Shown here piece after piece: positions 1 to 8,359 of a stretch of DNA of 34,366 nt. Source of the DNA: Actinomadura soli (GTDB lineage: Bacteria; Actinomycetota; Actinomycetes; Streptosporangiales; Streptosporangiaceae); NCBI RefSeq assembly GCF_005889715.1, contig NZ_VCKW01000067.1, positions 1 to 34,366 on the forward strand, given 5' to 3'. Positions within the stretch are counted from its first letter, which is position 1; every line of letters begins with the position of its first letter. The notes under the pieces are model-generated. The model saw only the letters and a program-made list of their open reading frames with translations, ran no database searches and had not been told where the DNA came from. A program made the position numbers and the translations under genes.

Positions 1-44
1 ATCCGTCTAATTCGGCGGCAGCGTCAGATGTGGATAAGAGACAG
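1..44 (+). other. Illumina Nextera adapter (sequencing artefact)
   Basis: Bases 12-44 match the 33-nt Nextera Read-1 transposase adapter at 31 of 33 positions, including the mosaic end (agatgtggataagagacag against the canonical agatgtgtataagagacag). Bases 4-11 (cgtctaat) sit where the i5 index would lie and, as I recall, equal Nextera XT index S510. This is library adapter left at a contig end, not genomic DNA. It adds 12 false residues (SVSYPHLTLPPN) to the C-terminus of the BCCT reading frame that runs into it. Confidence 0.97.
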
Positions 45-1746
45 ACTCGGTGGGCGCCGGGCCGTCGTCCTCGGGGGACGGCTGCGTCACCAGCTCGAAG
101 TCGCCCTCGTGCCGCTCGGTGCCGGCGACGACCGCGTCCTCCAGCACCTCGGCGCCCTTGGTCTGGCGGCGCATCATCGGGTCGTCGCGGACGTCCCTGG
201 CCAGCGAGAAGCACAGCAGGATCAGCACGATCGCGAACGGCAGCGCGCCGATGAAGGTGATGTTCTGGATGCCGTTCAGCGCCTTGTCCCCGCCGATCAC
301 CAGCATGATCGCGGCGACGCCGCCGGTCATCGCGCCCCAGAAGATGACGATCCAGCGGGCGGGCGTGGTCGAGCCGCGCTGCGTCAGCGTGCCCATGACG
401 ATCGACGCCGCGTCCGCGCCCGACACGAAGAAGATCGCCACCAGGACCATCACGACGATCGCGGTGAGCATCTCCCAGGGCAGGTTGCCGAGGACGTTGA
501 AGGTGATCTGCTCCTCCGAGCCGTCCCCGTACGGGTTCAGGCCGTCGCGCTGCTGGTGGATCGCCGTCCCGCCGAAGATCGCGAACCAGACCAGGCTGAC
601 CACGCTCGGCACGAGGATCACCCCGGCGACGAACTGGCGGATGGTGCGGCCGCGGCTGATCCGGGCGAGGAACATGCCGACGAACGGGGACCAGGAGATC
701 CACCACGCCCAGTAGAAGATCGTCCAGCTGGCGAGGTACTCCTGCATGGGCGTGCCGCCGGTGGCGCCCGACCGCGACGCCATCTCGCCGAAGTCGCGGA
801 TGTACACGCCGAGCGAGGTGGGCAGCAGTTCCAGGACGAACACCGTCGGCCCGACGGCGAACACGAAGAACGCGAGGACGGCCGCCAGCACCATGTTGAT
901 GTTGGACAGCCACTGGATGCCGCGCGCGATGCCGGACACCGCCGACAGGATGAAGCAGATCGTCAGCACCACGATGATCAGCACGAGGACCGTGGTGCCG
1001 AGCGTCTCGATCCACCCGGCCTCCTGCATCCCGGTGCGGATCTGCAGGGCGCCGATCCCGAGCGACGCGGCCGAGCCGAACAGCGTGGCGAACAGGGCCA
1101 GGATGTCGATGAGCTTGCTGATCGGGCCCGTCCCGTGCCGGCCGATCAGCGGCACGAACGCCGCGCTGATCAGCTGGCTGCGGCCGCGGCGGTAGTGCCC
1201 GTACCCGATCGCCAGCCCCAGCACGGCGTAGATCGACCACGGATGCAGCGTCCAGTGGAACATCGTGGTGGCCATCGCCGTCTCGATCGCCGGCTCGCTC
1301 TGCGACGGATCGGTGCCCGGCGGCGGCTCCACGTAGTGCGTGAGCGGCTCCGCGACGCCGAAGAACATCAGCCCGATGCCCATGCCCGCGCTGAACATCA
1401 TCGCGACCCACGAGACCGTCCGGAACTCCGGCTCCTCGTCCTCCCGGCCGAGCGGGATCTTGCCGTACTTGCTCAGCGCCAGCCACAGCGAGAAGATCAC
1501 GAACCCGGTCGCGGCGAGGACGAACAGCCAGCCCACGTTCGCGAGGAGCCAGTCCAGCACCGACTGCGCGGTCGAGCTGAGATTGTCCGTCCACACCGCG
1601 CCCCAGATCAGGAACGCCATCGACAGGCCCGCGGTCAGTCCGTACACGAGCCAGTCGGTGCGCGCCGGACCCTCCTCAGGGAGGGAGACGGCGGAACCGC
1701 CGGGTTCGTCGTCCCGCCCGCCGGATCCGCTATCGAGGGTCTCCAT
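45..1746 (-). CDS. BCCT family betaine/carnitine/choline transporter, 3' end cut by contig edge
   Basis: This is a secondary transporter of the BCCT family, which imports glycine betaine, choline, carnitine or similar osmolytes with Na+ or H+. The genuine part is 567 residues. It shows about twelve hydrophobic segments, a glycine-rich GMGIG stretch (residues 121-125, in GMGIGLMFFGVAEP) and the family's aromatic box WAWWISWSPF (346-355) followed by GMFLARISRGR. The start is ATG at 1746. The reading frame continues into the adapter, so the last native residues are APTE and the true stop is missing. The truncation lies in the hydrophilic C-terminal tail after the last membrane segment, so the transport core is complete. 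The gene stands alone. Substrate cannot be told from the sequence. Confidence 0.93.
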
Positions 1747-1842
1747 AACCCTCAGTCATTCCCGATTACGCACCGATAACTTTCATGAACAAGTAATTCG
1801 TTCGAGCCCGGCGGCTCCGGCGGCTCCCGCGCGGGACGGGCT

Positions 1843-2793
1843 TCAGCGTCCGCCGCCAGGCCGGGGCCGCCAGGTGGCGGGACGGCGGGCCGCCGCGTAC
1901 ACGGCGTCCACCTGTTCCGGTGTGAGCGTCCGCCCGCACCGGCGTAACCAGCGTCGGAGCGCCCTGACGTCGGCGAGCACGGCGACGTCCCGCGGGCCGC
2001 CGTTCTTGACGGTGATTCCTTTCGCGCCGACGAAGACGATGACGGACCGGACGGGGACGTGCCGTCCGCACGCCGTGGCGAGAAGCTTCCGGGCGCGTTC
2101 GGCCTCGTGGCGGGAATTGCGCAGGTAGTCGACTTTGGTGCCGCCCACCATCAGGGCGTTCTCCGCCACCCAGACCTTGCTCCGCGTGGTCTTGGTGTTG
2201 ACGGTGACGACGCCGAACGGGCCGATGAGGACGTGGTCGATATCGGCGCCGTTGCGTCCGACGGGGACGGCGTGCAGGACGCGCCAGCCTCGTTTCCGCG
2301 CCCATTTGTCGAGCCTTCCGCCGACGAACCGCTCACCTTTCGCGCCGACCGCGAAGTCCCGCGCCTCCGTCCGGACGCCGATCAGGGCGGCAAGGCGCGT
2401 CCGCCAGCCGCGCAGCTCGTCGGCCCGTGCCTGCGCCGCCGCGCCCGCCCCGGTGCGGCCGAGATCGGCGAGCGCCTCGGGCAGCCCTGACGCTTCGGGC
2501 GGTTCGGGTCGCGCGGGTGGCGTGGGCGGTTCGGGTGGTGCGGGCGGCGTTGTGGCCTGGGGTGTCGCGTGCGGAGGCGGGGCGGGTGCCGGTTCGCCGA
2601 GCTCGCGGCACTTCGTCCGGACGGCGTCCCAGAACGCCGCGGACAGGGCCGGAACGCCGAGGTCGTGCCGGCCCGTCCGGACGTCGTACCAGCCGACCGC
2701 CGCGCCACCGCGGGAGACGTAGATCCGCAGGTGCCCGTACCGTCGCCACACCTTCGCTTCGAGATCGTCCACCACGACCCCCACCACGATCAT
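1843..2793 (-). CDS. NERD-domain (nuclease-related) protein
   Basis: A 316-residue protein in three parts. An N-terminal segment (1-65) contains several Trp and Tyr residues and resembles nothing I recognise. A Pro/Ala-rich linker follows (67-100). A NERD domain spans roughly 148-265, with GAKGERFVGGRL (150-161), GADIDHVLIGPFGVV (182-196) and a Lys at 201, which fit the conserved acidic and Lys positions of this endonuclease-like fold. A basic C-terminal tail ends in PRPGGGR. NERD proteins are linked to DNA processing by family membership, but the role of most single-domain actinobacterial members is unknown. The start is ATG at 2793 without a strong Shine-Dalgarno. No operon partner is evident. 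Confidence 0.8.
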   Translation of the reverse strand: MIVVGVVVDDLEAKVWRRYGHLRIYVSRGGAAVGWYDVRTGRHDLGVPALSAAFWDAVRTKCRELGEPAPAPPPHATPQATTPPAPPEPPTPPARPEPPEASGLPEALADLGRTGAGAAAQARADELRGWRTRLAALIGVRTEARDFAVGAKGERFVGGRLDKWARKRGWRVLHAVPVGRNGADIDHVLIGPFGVVTVNTKTTRSKVWVAENALMVGGTKVDYLRNSRHEAERARKLLATACGRHVPVRSVIVFVGAKGITVKNGGPRDVAVLADVRALRRWLRRCGRTLTPEQVDAVYAAARRPATWRPRPGGGR

Positions 2794-2841
2794 TGACCGA
2801 CATCGGCACCATAAGTCATGGCGGGGGTCGATGTGCGGGTT

Positions 2842-3327
2842 TCAGCGGCGGCGGGTGATCTGGGTGGGGAGGGAGGCGAAGCCGCGGTCGTTGGAGGAGC
2901 GGACGCGGCGGGCCCGGGCCATGTCGATGTCGTAGTCGGCGATCGCGGTGGTGAGCTCCGTGAGGGCGATGCGGGCCTCCAGGCGGCCGAGGTTCGCGCC
3001 GAGGCAGTGGTGGCGGCCGTTCCCGAACGCGAGGGACGGGCCGGTGTCACGGTCGAGGTCGAAGCGGGACGGGGCGTCGAACACGTCCGGGTCGTGGTTG
3101 GCGGAGCCGACGAGCAGCAGGACGCGCGCGTCCGCTGGGATCGTCACGCCGTGCAGGTCGACGTCCTCGGTGGCGGTGCGGGCGAGGGCCTGGGACGGCG
3201 GGTCCCAGCGGAGGGTCTCCTCGTCCTGAATCGCAAAGTCGAATGGACTGTAGAAGAGGTCCACGGCCCCGCCTTCCGTGTGGAATTCCGTCGCGGGGCG
3301 CCGCGGCGGGCGACGAATCGAGGACAC
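2842..3327 (-). pseudogene. Cytochrome P450 C-terminal remnant
   Basis: The frame encodes only the last third of a bacterial cytochrome P450. Recognisable homology begins exactly at the K-helix ExxR motif (EETLR, residues 36-40). It continues through SANHDPDVFDAPSRFDLDRD to the haem-binding loop FGNGRHHCLG (101-110, Cys108) and the C-terminal strand. The roughly 240 upstream residues (B-C loop, I helix with oxygen-activating Thr) are absent, and the first 35 codons have no P450 likeness. Without the I helix the product could not be a working monooxygenase. The break lies about 100 bp from the divergent methyltransferase start, suggesting a rearrangement removed the 5' part. The remaining frame has no internal stop, so the loss may be recent. 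Confidence 0.85.
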
Positions 3328-3328
3328 C

Positions 3329-4135
3329 GTGGAGGTTCCGCCGGGGATCGACCCGACGAAGGCGCACCCGTCCCGCCGCTACAACTACTGGCTGGGCGGG
3401 AAGGACAATTTCGCCGTCGACCGGAAGTCCGCGCAGGTGGTCGCGTCCGCCTTCCCGACCGTCGCGCTGTCCGCCCGCGAGAACCGCGCGTTCCTCAAAC
3501 GCGTGGTGACCCACCTGGCCGGTGCGGCGGGCATTCACCAGTTCCTCGACATCGGCACCGGGCTGCCGTCGGCGGGCAACGTCCACGAGGTCGCGCAGTC
3601 GATCGAGCCGACGTCCCGGATCGTCTACGTCGACAACGACCCCGTGGTCCTCGTGCACGCCCGGGCCCTGCTCACCAGCGAGCCCGCGGGCCGGACCGCC
3701 TACATCCAGGCAGACCTGCGCGACCCGGACAAGATCCTCGCGAACGCGGACCTGGCGCGCACCCTGGACATGTCCCGTCCCGTGGCGCTGATGCTGGTCG
3801 CGACCATGCATTTCATCACCGACGAGGATGACCCGTACGACATCGTCCGGCGGCTGCTCGCGGCGCTTCCGCCGGGCAGCCACCTCGTCATGACGCACGC
3901 GACGAAGGACCATCTGACGTCCGAGCAGTACGCCTCCAGCGTCGAGGCGAACGAGCGGAGCGGCGTTCCGTTCCGGCTCCGCAGCCGTGCCGAGTTCAGC
4001 CGGTTCTTCGACGGCCTGGACCTGCTTCCGCCGGGTGTCACGTCCGTTGTCGAATGGCGTCCGGAGGTGCCGGAGGCGGAGCGTCCTTCCGTCGAGGACG
4101 TCTCCATGCTCTGCGCCGTCGCCCGCGTCCCCTGA
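3329..4135 (+). CDS. SAM-dependent methyltransferase, Methyltransf_19/DUF574 family
   Basis: A 268-residue member of the actinobacterial S-adenosylmethionine methyltransferase family PF04672, which is present in many copies in these genomes and mostly without known substrates. Family marks are the N-terminal RRYNYWLGGKDNF (16-28), the SAM-binding glycine motif DIGTGLPSAGN (74-84), the motif II-like YVDNDP (100-105) and ENRAFL. I chose GTG at 3329 because gagga sits 4 nt upstream and the family signature starts just after. An ATG at 3278 would add 17 residues without family likeness and overlap the P450 remnant. The gene converges on the decarboxylase with one base between the stop codons. Confidence 0.85.
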   Translation: MEVPPGIDPTKAHPSRRYNYWLGGKDNFAVDRKSAQVVASAFPTVALSARENRAFLKRVVTHLAGAAGIHQFLDIGTGLPSAGNVHEVAQSIEPTSRIVYVDNDPVVLVHARALLTSEPAGRTAYIQADLRDPDKILANADLARTLDMSRPVALMLVATMHFITDEDDPYDIVRRLLAALPPGSHLVMTHATKDHLTSEQYASSVEANERSGVPFRLRSRAEFSRFFDGLDLLPPGVTSVVEWRPEVPEAERPSVEDVSMLCAVARVP

Positions 4136-4136
4136 T

Positions 4137-5561
4137 TCATTTCCGCGCGTCGTTCACCGCCTGGACGAGTTCGCCGATGTCGGACGGCGCCGTGCGGTGG
4201 CTGATGACGCAGGCGCGGAGGGCGGCGCGCCCGTCGAGTCTTACGGGGCTGATCCAGGCCCGCCCGCTGCCGACGACCCGCTGGGCGAGCGCGTCGTGGT
4301 GCTCCCACGTCCCGTCGCCGGGGTCGGCGAAGCAGACCACGGGGAGCGGGGTGTCGTTGACGATGGTCCAGCCCGTGCTCGTGAGGCGGTCGCGCAGGTC
4401 GTCGGCCAGAGCGGCGTCGCGGTCGAGCTGCTCGGCGTATCCGGCGCGGCCCGCGACCGCCAGGCTGAGGAACAGCTTCAGGCCCATGAACCTTCGCGAC
4501 CACTGCTGGCTGGACGTGTACGGGTCGACGGTGTCGGGGACGCCGTCCGGCATATACGACGTGGTCACCCGGAACGTCTCCGCCAGCCCCTCGGCGTCGG
4601 TGGACAGCAGCGCGCCCGCCCCCATCGGGACGCTCAGCCACTTGTGCGCGTCCACGGTGATCGAGTCGGCGCGCTCGATGCCGGACAGCGCCGGGCGCAG
4701 CCGGTCGGAGAGCGCGGCAGCGCCGCCGTAGGCGGCGTCGACGTGGAGCCGGAGCCCGAGGTCCGCGCAGAGGTCGGCGAGTTCGGGCAGCGGGTCGATC
4801 GCTCCGGCGCCCGTGGTCCCGGCGGTCGCGACGACGAGGAACGGCAGGTCGCCGTCCGCCCGGTCGGCGGCCACCCGGCGGGCCAGCCGCTGGACGTCCA
4901 GCCGCAGGTCAGGCCCGGTGGGGACGAGGTGCACCGCGTCCCGTCCGAGCCCGGTCGCGTGCGCGATCTTGAGCCAGGCCAGGTGGCTCTCCGCGGACGC
5001 GTACAGCACCGGCCGGCCGGGCAGCCCCCGCAGACCGTCCTCGCCGTACCGGGGCCACGTCCTGGTGAGCGCCAGCAGCACGCCCGTCAGGTTCGCCTCC
5101 GCGCCGCCGCTGGTGAACGACCCGGCCACCTTCCCGGGCGGGTAGCCGAGCCGTCCGCCCAGAAAGCGCAGCAGGTGAGCCTCGATCTCGACGGCCGCCG
5201 GGGCATGCGACCATGCCGCCATCTGCGGGTTGAACGCGGCCGCGAGCGTGTCCCCGACCACGCCCATCAGCGTCGGGGCCGGGTTGAACAGGCCGAAATA
5301 GCGCGGGTGCGTCGTATGGACGGTCGTCGTGCGGAGCAGTTCCGCGACGTCGTCGATCACCTCGCCGGGCGACGCCGGACGCCCGAAGTCGTACGCGCCG
5401 ATCGCGTCGCGCAGCCGCCGGACGTCGACCGGCGCGCTCACGTCCCGCCCGGCGATCTCCTTGCGCTCGCGTTCCAGCAGCTCGATGACATGCCGCCACA
5501 CCTGTTCGGCGACCGGTGGGGCCGGGTCGAAGGAGCCCCGCCCGACAGGGAAATCGTCCAT
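4137..5561 (-). CDS. Group II PLP-dependent decarboxylase (aromatic amino acid/tyrosine/glutamate type)
   Basis: A 474-residue pyridoxal-phosphate enzyme of the group II decarboxylase family, which removes CO2 from L-amino acids such as tyrosine, DOPA, tryptophan or glutamate to give amines. The Schiff-base lysine is Lys307 in TVDAHKW. The PLP-ring aspartate is Asp275 in HVDAAYGG. FTSGGAEAN (149-157) binds phosphate, and SAESH (His193) supplies the stacking His. Length and motif order are normal, so it should be active. I preferred ATG at 5561, with gaggg 8 nt upstream, over an upstream TTG at 5597. It is transcribed divergently from a DJ-1/AraC regulator across about 70 bp, which suggests local control. 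Substrate cannot be fixed from motifs. Confidence 0.88.
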   Translation of the reverse strand: MDDFPVGRGSFDPAPPVAEQVWRHVIELLERERKEIAGRDVSAPVDVRRLRDAIGAYDFGRPASPGEVIDDVAELLRTTTVHTTHPRYFGLFNPAPTLMGVVGDTLAAAFNPQMAAWSHAPAAVEIEAHLLRFLGGRLGYPPGKVAGSFTSGGAEANLTGVLLALTRTWPRYGEDGLRGLPGRPVLYASAESHLAWLKIAHATGLGRDAVHLVPTGPDLRLDVQRLARRVAADRADGDLPFLVVATAGTTGAGAIDPLPELADLCADLGLRLHVDAAYGGAAALSDRLRPALSGIERADSITVDAHKWLSVPMGAGALLSTDAEGLAETFRVTTSYMPDGVPDTVDPYTSSQQWSRRFMGLKLFLSLAVAGRAGYAEQLDRDAALADDLRDRLTSTGWTIVNDTPLPVVCFADPGDGTWEHHDALAQRVVGSGRAWISPVRLDGRAALRACVISHRTAPSDIGELVQAVNDARK

Positions 5562-5597
5562 ACCCCTGACCCTCGCGCCGCCGGGGCGGCGTCCCAA

Positions 5598-5626
5598 GTG
5601 GCACGAGCGACCATCATCGCTAAAAT
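5598..5626 (+). promoter_or_regulatory. Predicted promoter of the AraC-type regulator, leaderless arrangement
   Basis: A -35-like gtggca (5598-5603) and a -10-like taaaat (5621-5626) are separated by 17 bp. The ATG at 5633 lies six bases after the -10, so transcription would start at or next to the start codon. No Shine-Dalgarno is visible. This fits a leaderless mRNA, which is common in actinobacteria. Confidence 0.5.
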
Positions 5627-5632
5627 AGTGAC

Positions 5633-6580
5633 ATGCACAAGCTCGCCGTCGCCGTGACCGAGGGTGTGCCGATCTTCGAGCTGGCCATCCCGTGCGAGGT
5701 GTTCGGATACGAGCGGCCGGGCCTCGCCGACTGGTGGTACGACTTCCGCCTGTGCGCCCCCGCCGGGACGCGCACCGCCGCCGGGTTCGCCGCCCAAGCC
5801 GAGCACGGGCTCGACGCGCTGGCCGAGGCGGACACCGTCGTGATCCCCGCGTGCGCGAACGTCCTCGACGACCAGCCGACCGACCTGGTCGAGGCCGTCC
5901 GCGCCGCGCACGGCAACGGCGCCCGCATCGTGTCGCTCTGCACGGGCGCCTTCGTCCTCGCCGCCGCCGGGCTCCTCGACGGACGCCCGGCCACCACCCA
6001 CTGGATGCACGCCGACCAGCTCGCCCGCCGGTTCCCGAAGGTGCGGGTGGACGCGTCCGTCCTCTACATCGACGACGGCGACATCCTGACCAGCGCGGGC
6101 ACCGCCGCGGGGCTCGACCTGTGCCTGCACGTCGTCCGCGCCGACCACGGCGCCGCCGTCGCGAGCGCCCTCGCCAAACGGCTCGTCATGCCCGCACACC
6201 GTCCTGGGGGCCAGGCCCAGTACATCGCCGCGGCCACCCCCGTCCAGGCCCCGGACGAGCTGGGCCCTCTCCTCGACTGGGCCCGCCGAAGCCTCCACGA
6301 GCCCCTGACCGTCACCGCCCTCGCCCGCCGCGCCAACGTCACTCCCCGCACCCTGATCCGCCGTTTCCACGCCACGACCGGCACGACCCCGATGGCCTGG
6401 CTCCGCGGCATCCGGATCGATCACGCCCGCGAACTCCTGGAGACGACGTCCCTGCCCGTCGACCAGATCGCCCAGCGCTCCGGCCTCGGCAGTCCGGCCA
6501 ACCTCCGCCACCACTTCACCCGCGTCGTGGGCGTCCCCCCGACCACCTACCGCCGCGCCTTCTCCGCCAAGGCCCGCTGA
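5633..6580 (+). CDS. GlxA/FtrA-type transcriptional regulator: DJ-1/PfpI domain plus AraC helix-turn-helix
   Basis: A 315-residue regulator. Residues 1-170 form a DJ-1/PfpI (class I glutamine amidotransferase-like) sensor domain, with the nucleophile-elbow region SLCTGAF (Cys103) and TTHWMHADQL. Residues about 220-312 form an AraC/XylS double helix-turn-helix (LARRANVTPRTLIRRF, then DQIAQRSGLGSPANLRHHF). Such proteins usually activate or repress neighbouring amine, amino-acid or aldehyde metabolism genes by sensing a small ligand through the DJ-1-like domain. Divergence from the PLP decarboxylase makes that gene the likeliest target; this is inference. The stop codon lies within a 17-bp tandem duplication. 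Confidence 0.9.
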   Translation: MHKLAVAVTEGVPIFELAIPCEVFGYERPGLADWWYDFRLCAPAGTRTAAGFAAQAEHGLDALAEADTVVIPACANVLDDQPTDLVEAVRAAHGNGARIVSLCTGAFVLAAAGLLDGRPATTHWMHADQLARRFPKVRVDASVLYIDDGDILTSAGTAAGLDLCLHVVRADHGAAVASALAKRLVMPAHRPGGQAQYIAAATPVQAPDELGPLLDWARRSLHEPLTVTALARRANVTPRTLIRRFHATTGTTPMAWLRGIRIDHARELLETTSLPVDQIAQRSGLGSPANLRHHFTRVVGVPPTTYRRAFSAKAR

Positions 6581-6605
6581 CCGGCGAGAACCGCTGACCG
6601 GCGAG
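6574..6605 (+). repeat. Short tandem duplication across the regulator's stop codon
   Basis: The 15-mer ccgctgaccggcgag occurs at 6574-6588 and again at 6591-6605, a period of 17 bp. The first copy contains the TGA stop of the AraC-type gene, and the second lies in the intergenic region. The repeat looks like a slippage product and has no evident function. Confidence 0.85.
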
Positions 6606-6724
6606 TCGTCCACAGCTCATCTCCGTGCTGTCATGCATAAGCCGCTTAAAGGTTGATTCCGGGCAAGCTGTAAAGCCTTTGATGATCGCGCAGTTTCGAT
6701 CTTGCCTGATCAGAGAGGTTCTCC

Positions 6725-8308
6725 ATGCGCCCCACACCCGTCCCGGCCCTGGCGGCGGTCGTGACCGCACTCGCCGTGACCATGCCCGTCGCGGCGACCG
6801 CGCAGACCGTGCCGGCCGCTCCGGAGTCCGGCTTCGGCGGCGGGCTCCCGCTGAGCGCCCGGCCGGTGACCACCACGGTGGCGCCCGGAGTGACGCTGAC
6901 CTCGATGTCGCTCGGGGCCAAGGACGCCGACGACTACTGGACCGTCCACGTGTACCTTCCGGCCACGATCGACGGGCCGCTGAACACAGCCGCCACCGCG
7001 CTGGGCCCGGAGGAGATCGCCCGCCGGGTGGCCGGTGCGGTGCGTGACAAGGGGTTCGAGCCGCGGGTGGAGCGGGTCTCCACGCCCGCCTTCGCCGACC
7101 GTCCCGCCGGGACCCTCGGGTGGACCGTCCGGGTCGGGCGGTACGCCACCGGCGCCGAGGCGTCGGCCGCGCTCTCCGCGATCAGGACCGCGGGGTTCGC
7201 GGGCGGCACGCGCTACACCGCCCAGGACGGCGCCGACCGGCGGGCGCCCCAGAAGGTGCACATGATCCGCGTGGACTTCCGCGAGTTCCGCGGGACGGTC
7301 GGCACCGAGTTCGGCCCGGCCCTGAACGGCACCGAGAAGCTGACCGACCTGGCCGCCGCGACGGGCGCGGTGGCGGGGATCAACGCGCAGTGGTTCTACA
7401 ACAGCGCGCCCGGCGGCCTGTACGTCAAGGACGGCAAGCTGATCGGCGGGGCCACCCAGGGCCGTGCGGGCATCAAGATCACCAAGGGTGGACGCGCGGT
7501 CGACGTGGACGCCTACACCGCCCATGTGACGCTCCGGGCGGGCCGGGCCACCGTCGAGCTCGACGGCGTCAACCGGGTGCCGGGTGAGATCTGGAACTGC
7601 GGCGGCATCGGCGGCGACCAGCCGACCGAGAAGGCGCAGCACGACCTGAAATGCACCGACGACAGCGAGCTGGTGCTGTTCACCCCCGAATGGGGCGTCC
7701 CGCCGACCGGGGCGGGCGCCGAAGTCGTCCTGGACGCCCGCGACCGGGTGACGGCGGTGAACACCGCGCGCGGTGCGGCCGTCCCCGCCGGGGGTTCCAC
7801 CATCCAGGCCACCGGCCAGAGCGCCGCCTGGCTGCTCGACCACGTCAAGGCGGGCGACCGGCTGCGGGTGAGCGAGCGGGTCGAGGACGGCCGGGGCCGA
7901 CGCGTCGCGCTGACGCCCGACACCACGATCCTCCAGGTCGGTCCCACCCTGGTCAGGGACGGGAGGGTATCGGTGAACGCCATGGCCGATGGGGTGATCC
8001 GCGAGGGCGACGACCAGACGTTCACCTACAACTGGACCGTGCGCGCCAACCCGCGCTCGATGATCGGCATGGACCGGCGCGGACGGCTCATGCTGGTCGT
8101 GGTCGACGGCCGCCAGGACGGCTACAGCGAGGGGCTCGGGATCGCCCAGGCCGCCGAGCTGATGAAGCTGCTCGGCGCCCGGGAGGCGATGAACCTCGAC
8201 GGCGGCGGCTCCAGCGTCCTGGTCACCCGGGACGGCGGCATCGTGAACCGCCCGTCCGACGCGGCGGGGCAGCGCTCACTCGGCAACGTCGTCCTCGTCC
8301 GGCCATGA
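6725..8308 (+). CDS. Secreted phosphodiester glycosidase (NAGPA family) with SPOR-like N-terminal domain
   Basis: A 527-residue exported protein. A Sec signal peptide occupies residues 1-26, with a likely cleavage after ATA. A segment at about 71-168, containing two WTVxV strands (YWTVHVY and GWTVRVGRY) and a repeated alpha/beta pattern, resembles a SPOR/glycan-binding module. The rest is a phosphodiester glycosidase domain of the NAGPA/DUF2233 family. It includes GINAQWFYN (218-226), SMIGMDRRGRLMLVVVDGR and the hallmark NLDGGGSS (490-497). The family removes GlcNAc or other sugars attached through phosphodiesters, so cell-wall teichoic-acid-like or exopolymer material is a plausible target. 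A gagagg Shine-Dalgarno lies 6 nt before the ATG. It stands alone and converges on the next operon. Confidence 0.87.
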   Translation: MRPTPVPALAAVVTALAVTMPVAATAQTVPAAPESGFGGGLPLSARPVTTTVAPGVTLTSMSLGAKDADDYWTVHVYLPATIDGPLNTAATALGPEEIARRVAGAVRDKGFEPRVERVSTPAFADRPAGTLGWTVRVGRYATGAEASAALSAIRTAGFAGGTRYTAQDGADRRAPQKVHMIRVDFREFRGTVGTEFGPALNGTEKLTDLAAATGAVAGINAQWFYNSAPGGLYVKDGKLIGGATQGRAGIKITKGGRAVDVDAYTAHVTLRAGRATVELDGVNRVPGEIWNCGGIGGDQPTEKAQHDLKCTDDSELVLFTPEWGVPPTGAGAEVVLDARDRVTAVNTARGAAVPAGGSTIQATGQSAAWLLDHVKAGDRLRVSERVEDGRGRRVALTPDTTILQVGPTLVRDGRVSVNAMADGVIREGDDQTFTYNWTVRANPRSMIGMDRRGRLMLVVVDGRQDGYSEGLGIAQAAELMKLLGAREAMNLDGGGSSVLVTRDGGIVNRPSDAAGQRSLGNVVLVRP

Positions 8309-8359
8309 CCGCGCCGTCGCGGCGGCGGCGCCGGGGCCGCGGCCCGTGCCCGGGAAAGG

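Noticed and set aside
28..1779. Long plus-strand open frame (583 residues) opposite the BCCT gene
   Set aside because: Antisense shadow: Arg/His/Asp-rich with no domain, beginning MWIRDR inside the adapter, a version of the known adapter peptide MCIRDR.
8334..8345. 12-bp perfect palindrome gggccgcggccc between two convergent genes as a terminator
   Set aside because: It has no loop and no T-run, and such GC palindromes arise easily here. A factor-dependent terminator remains possible but is unsupported.
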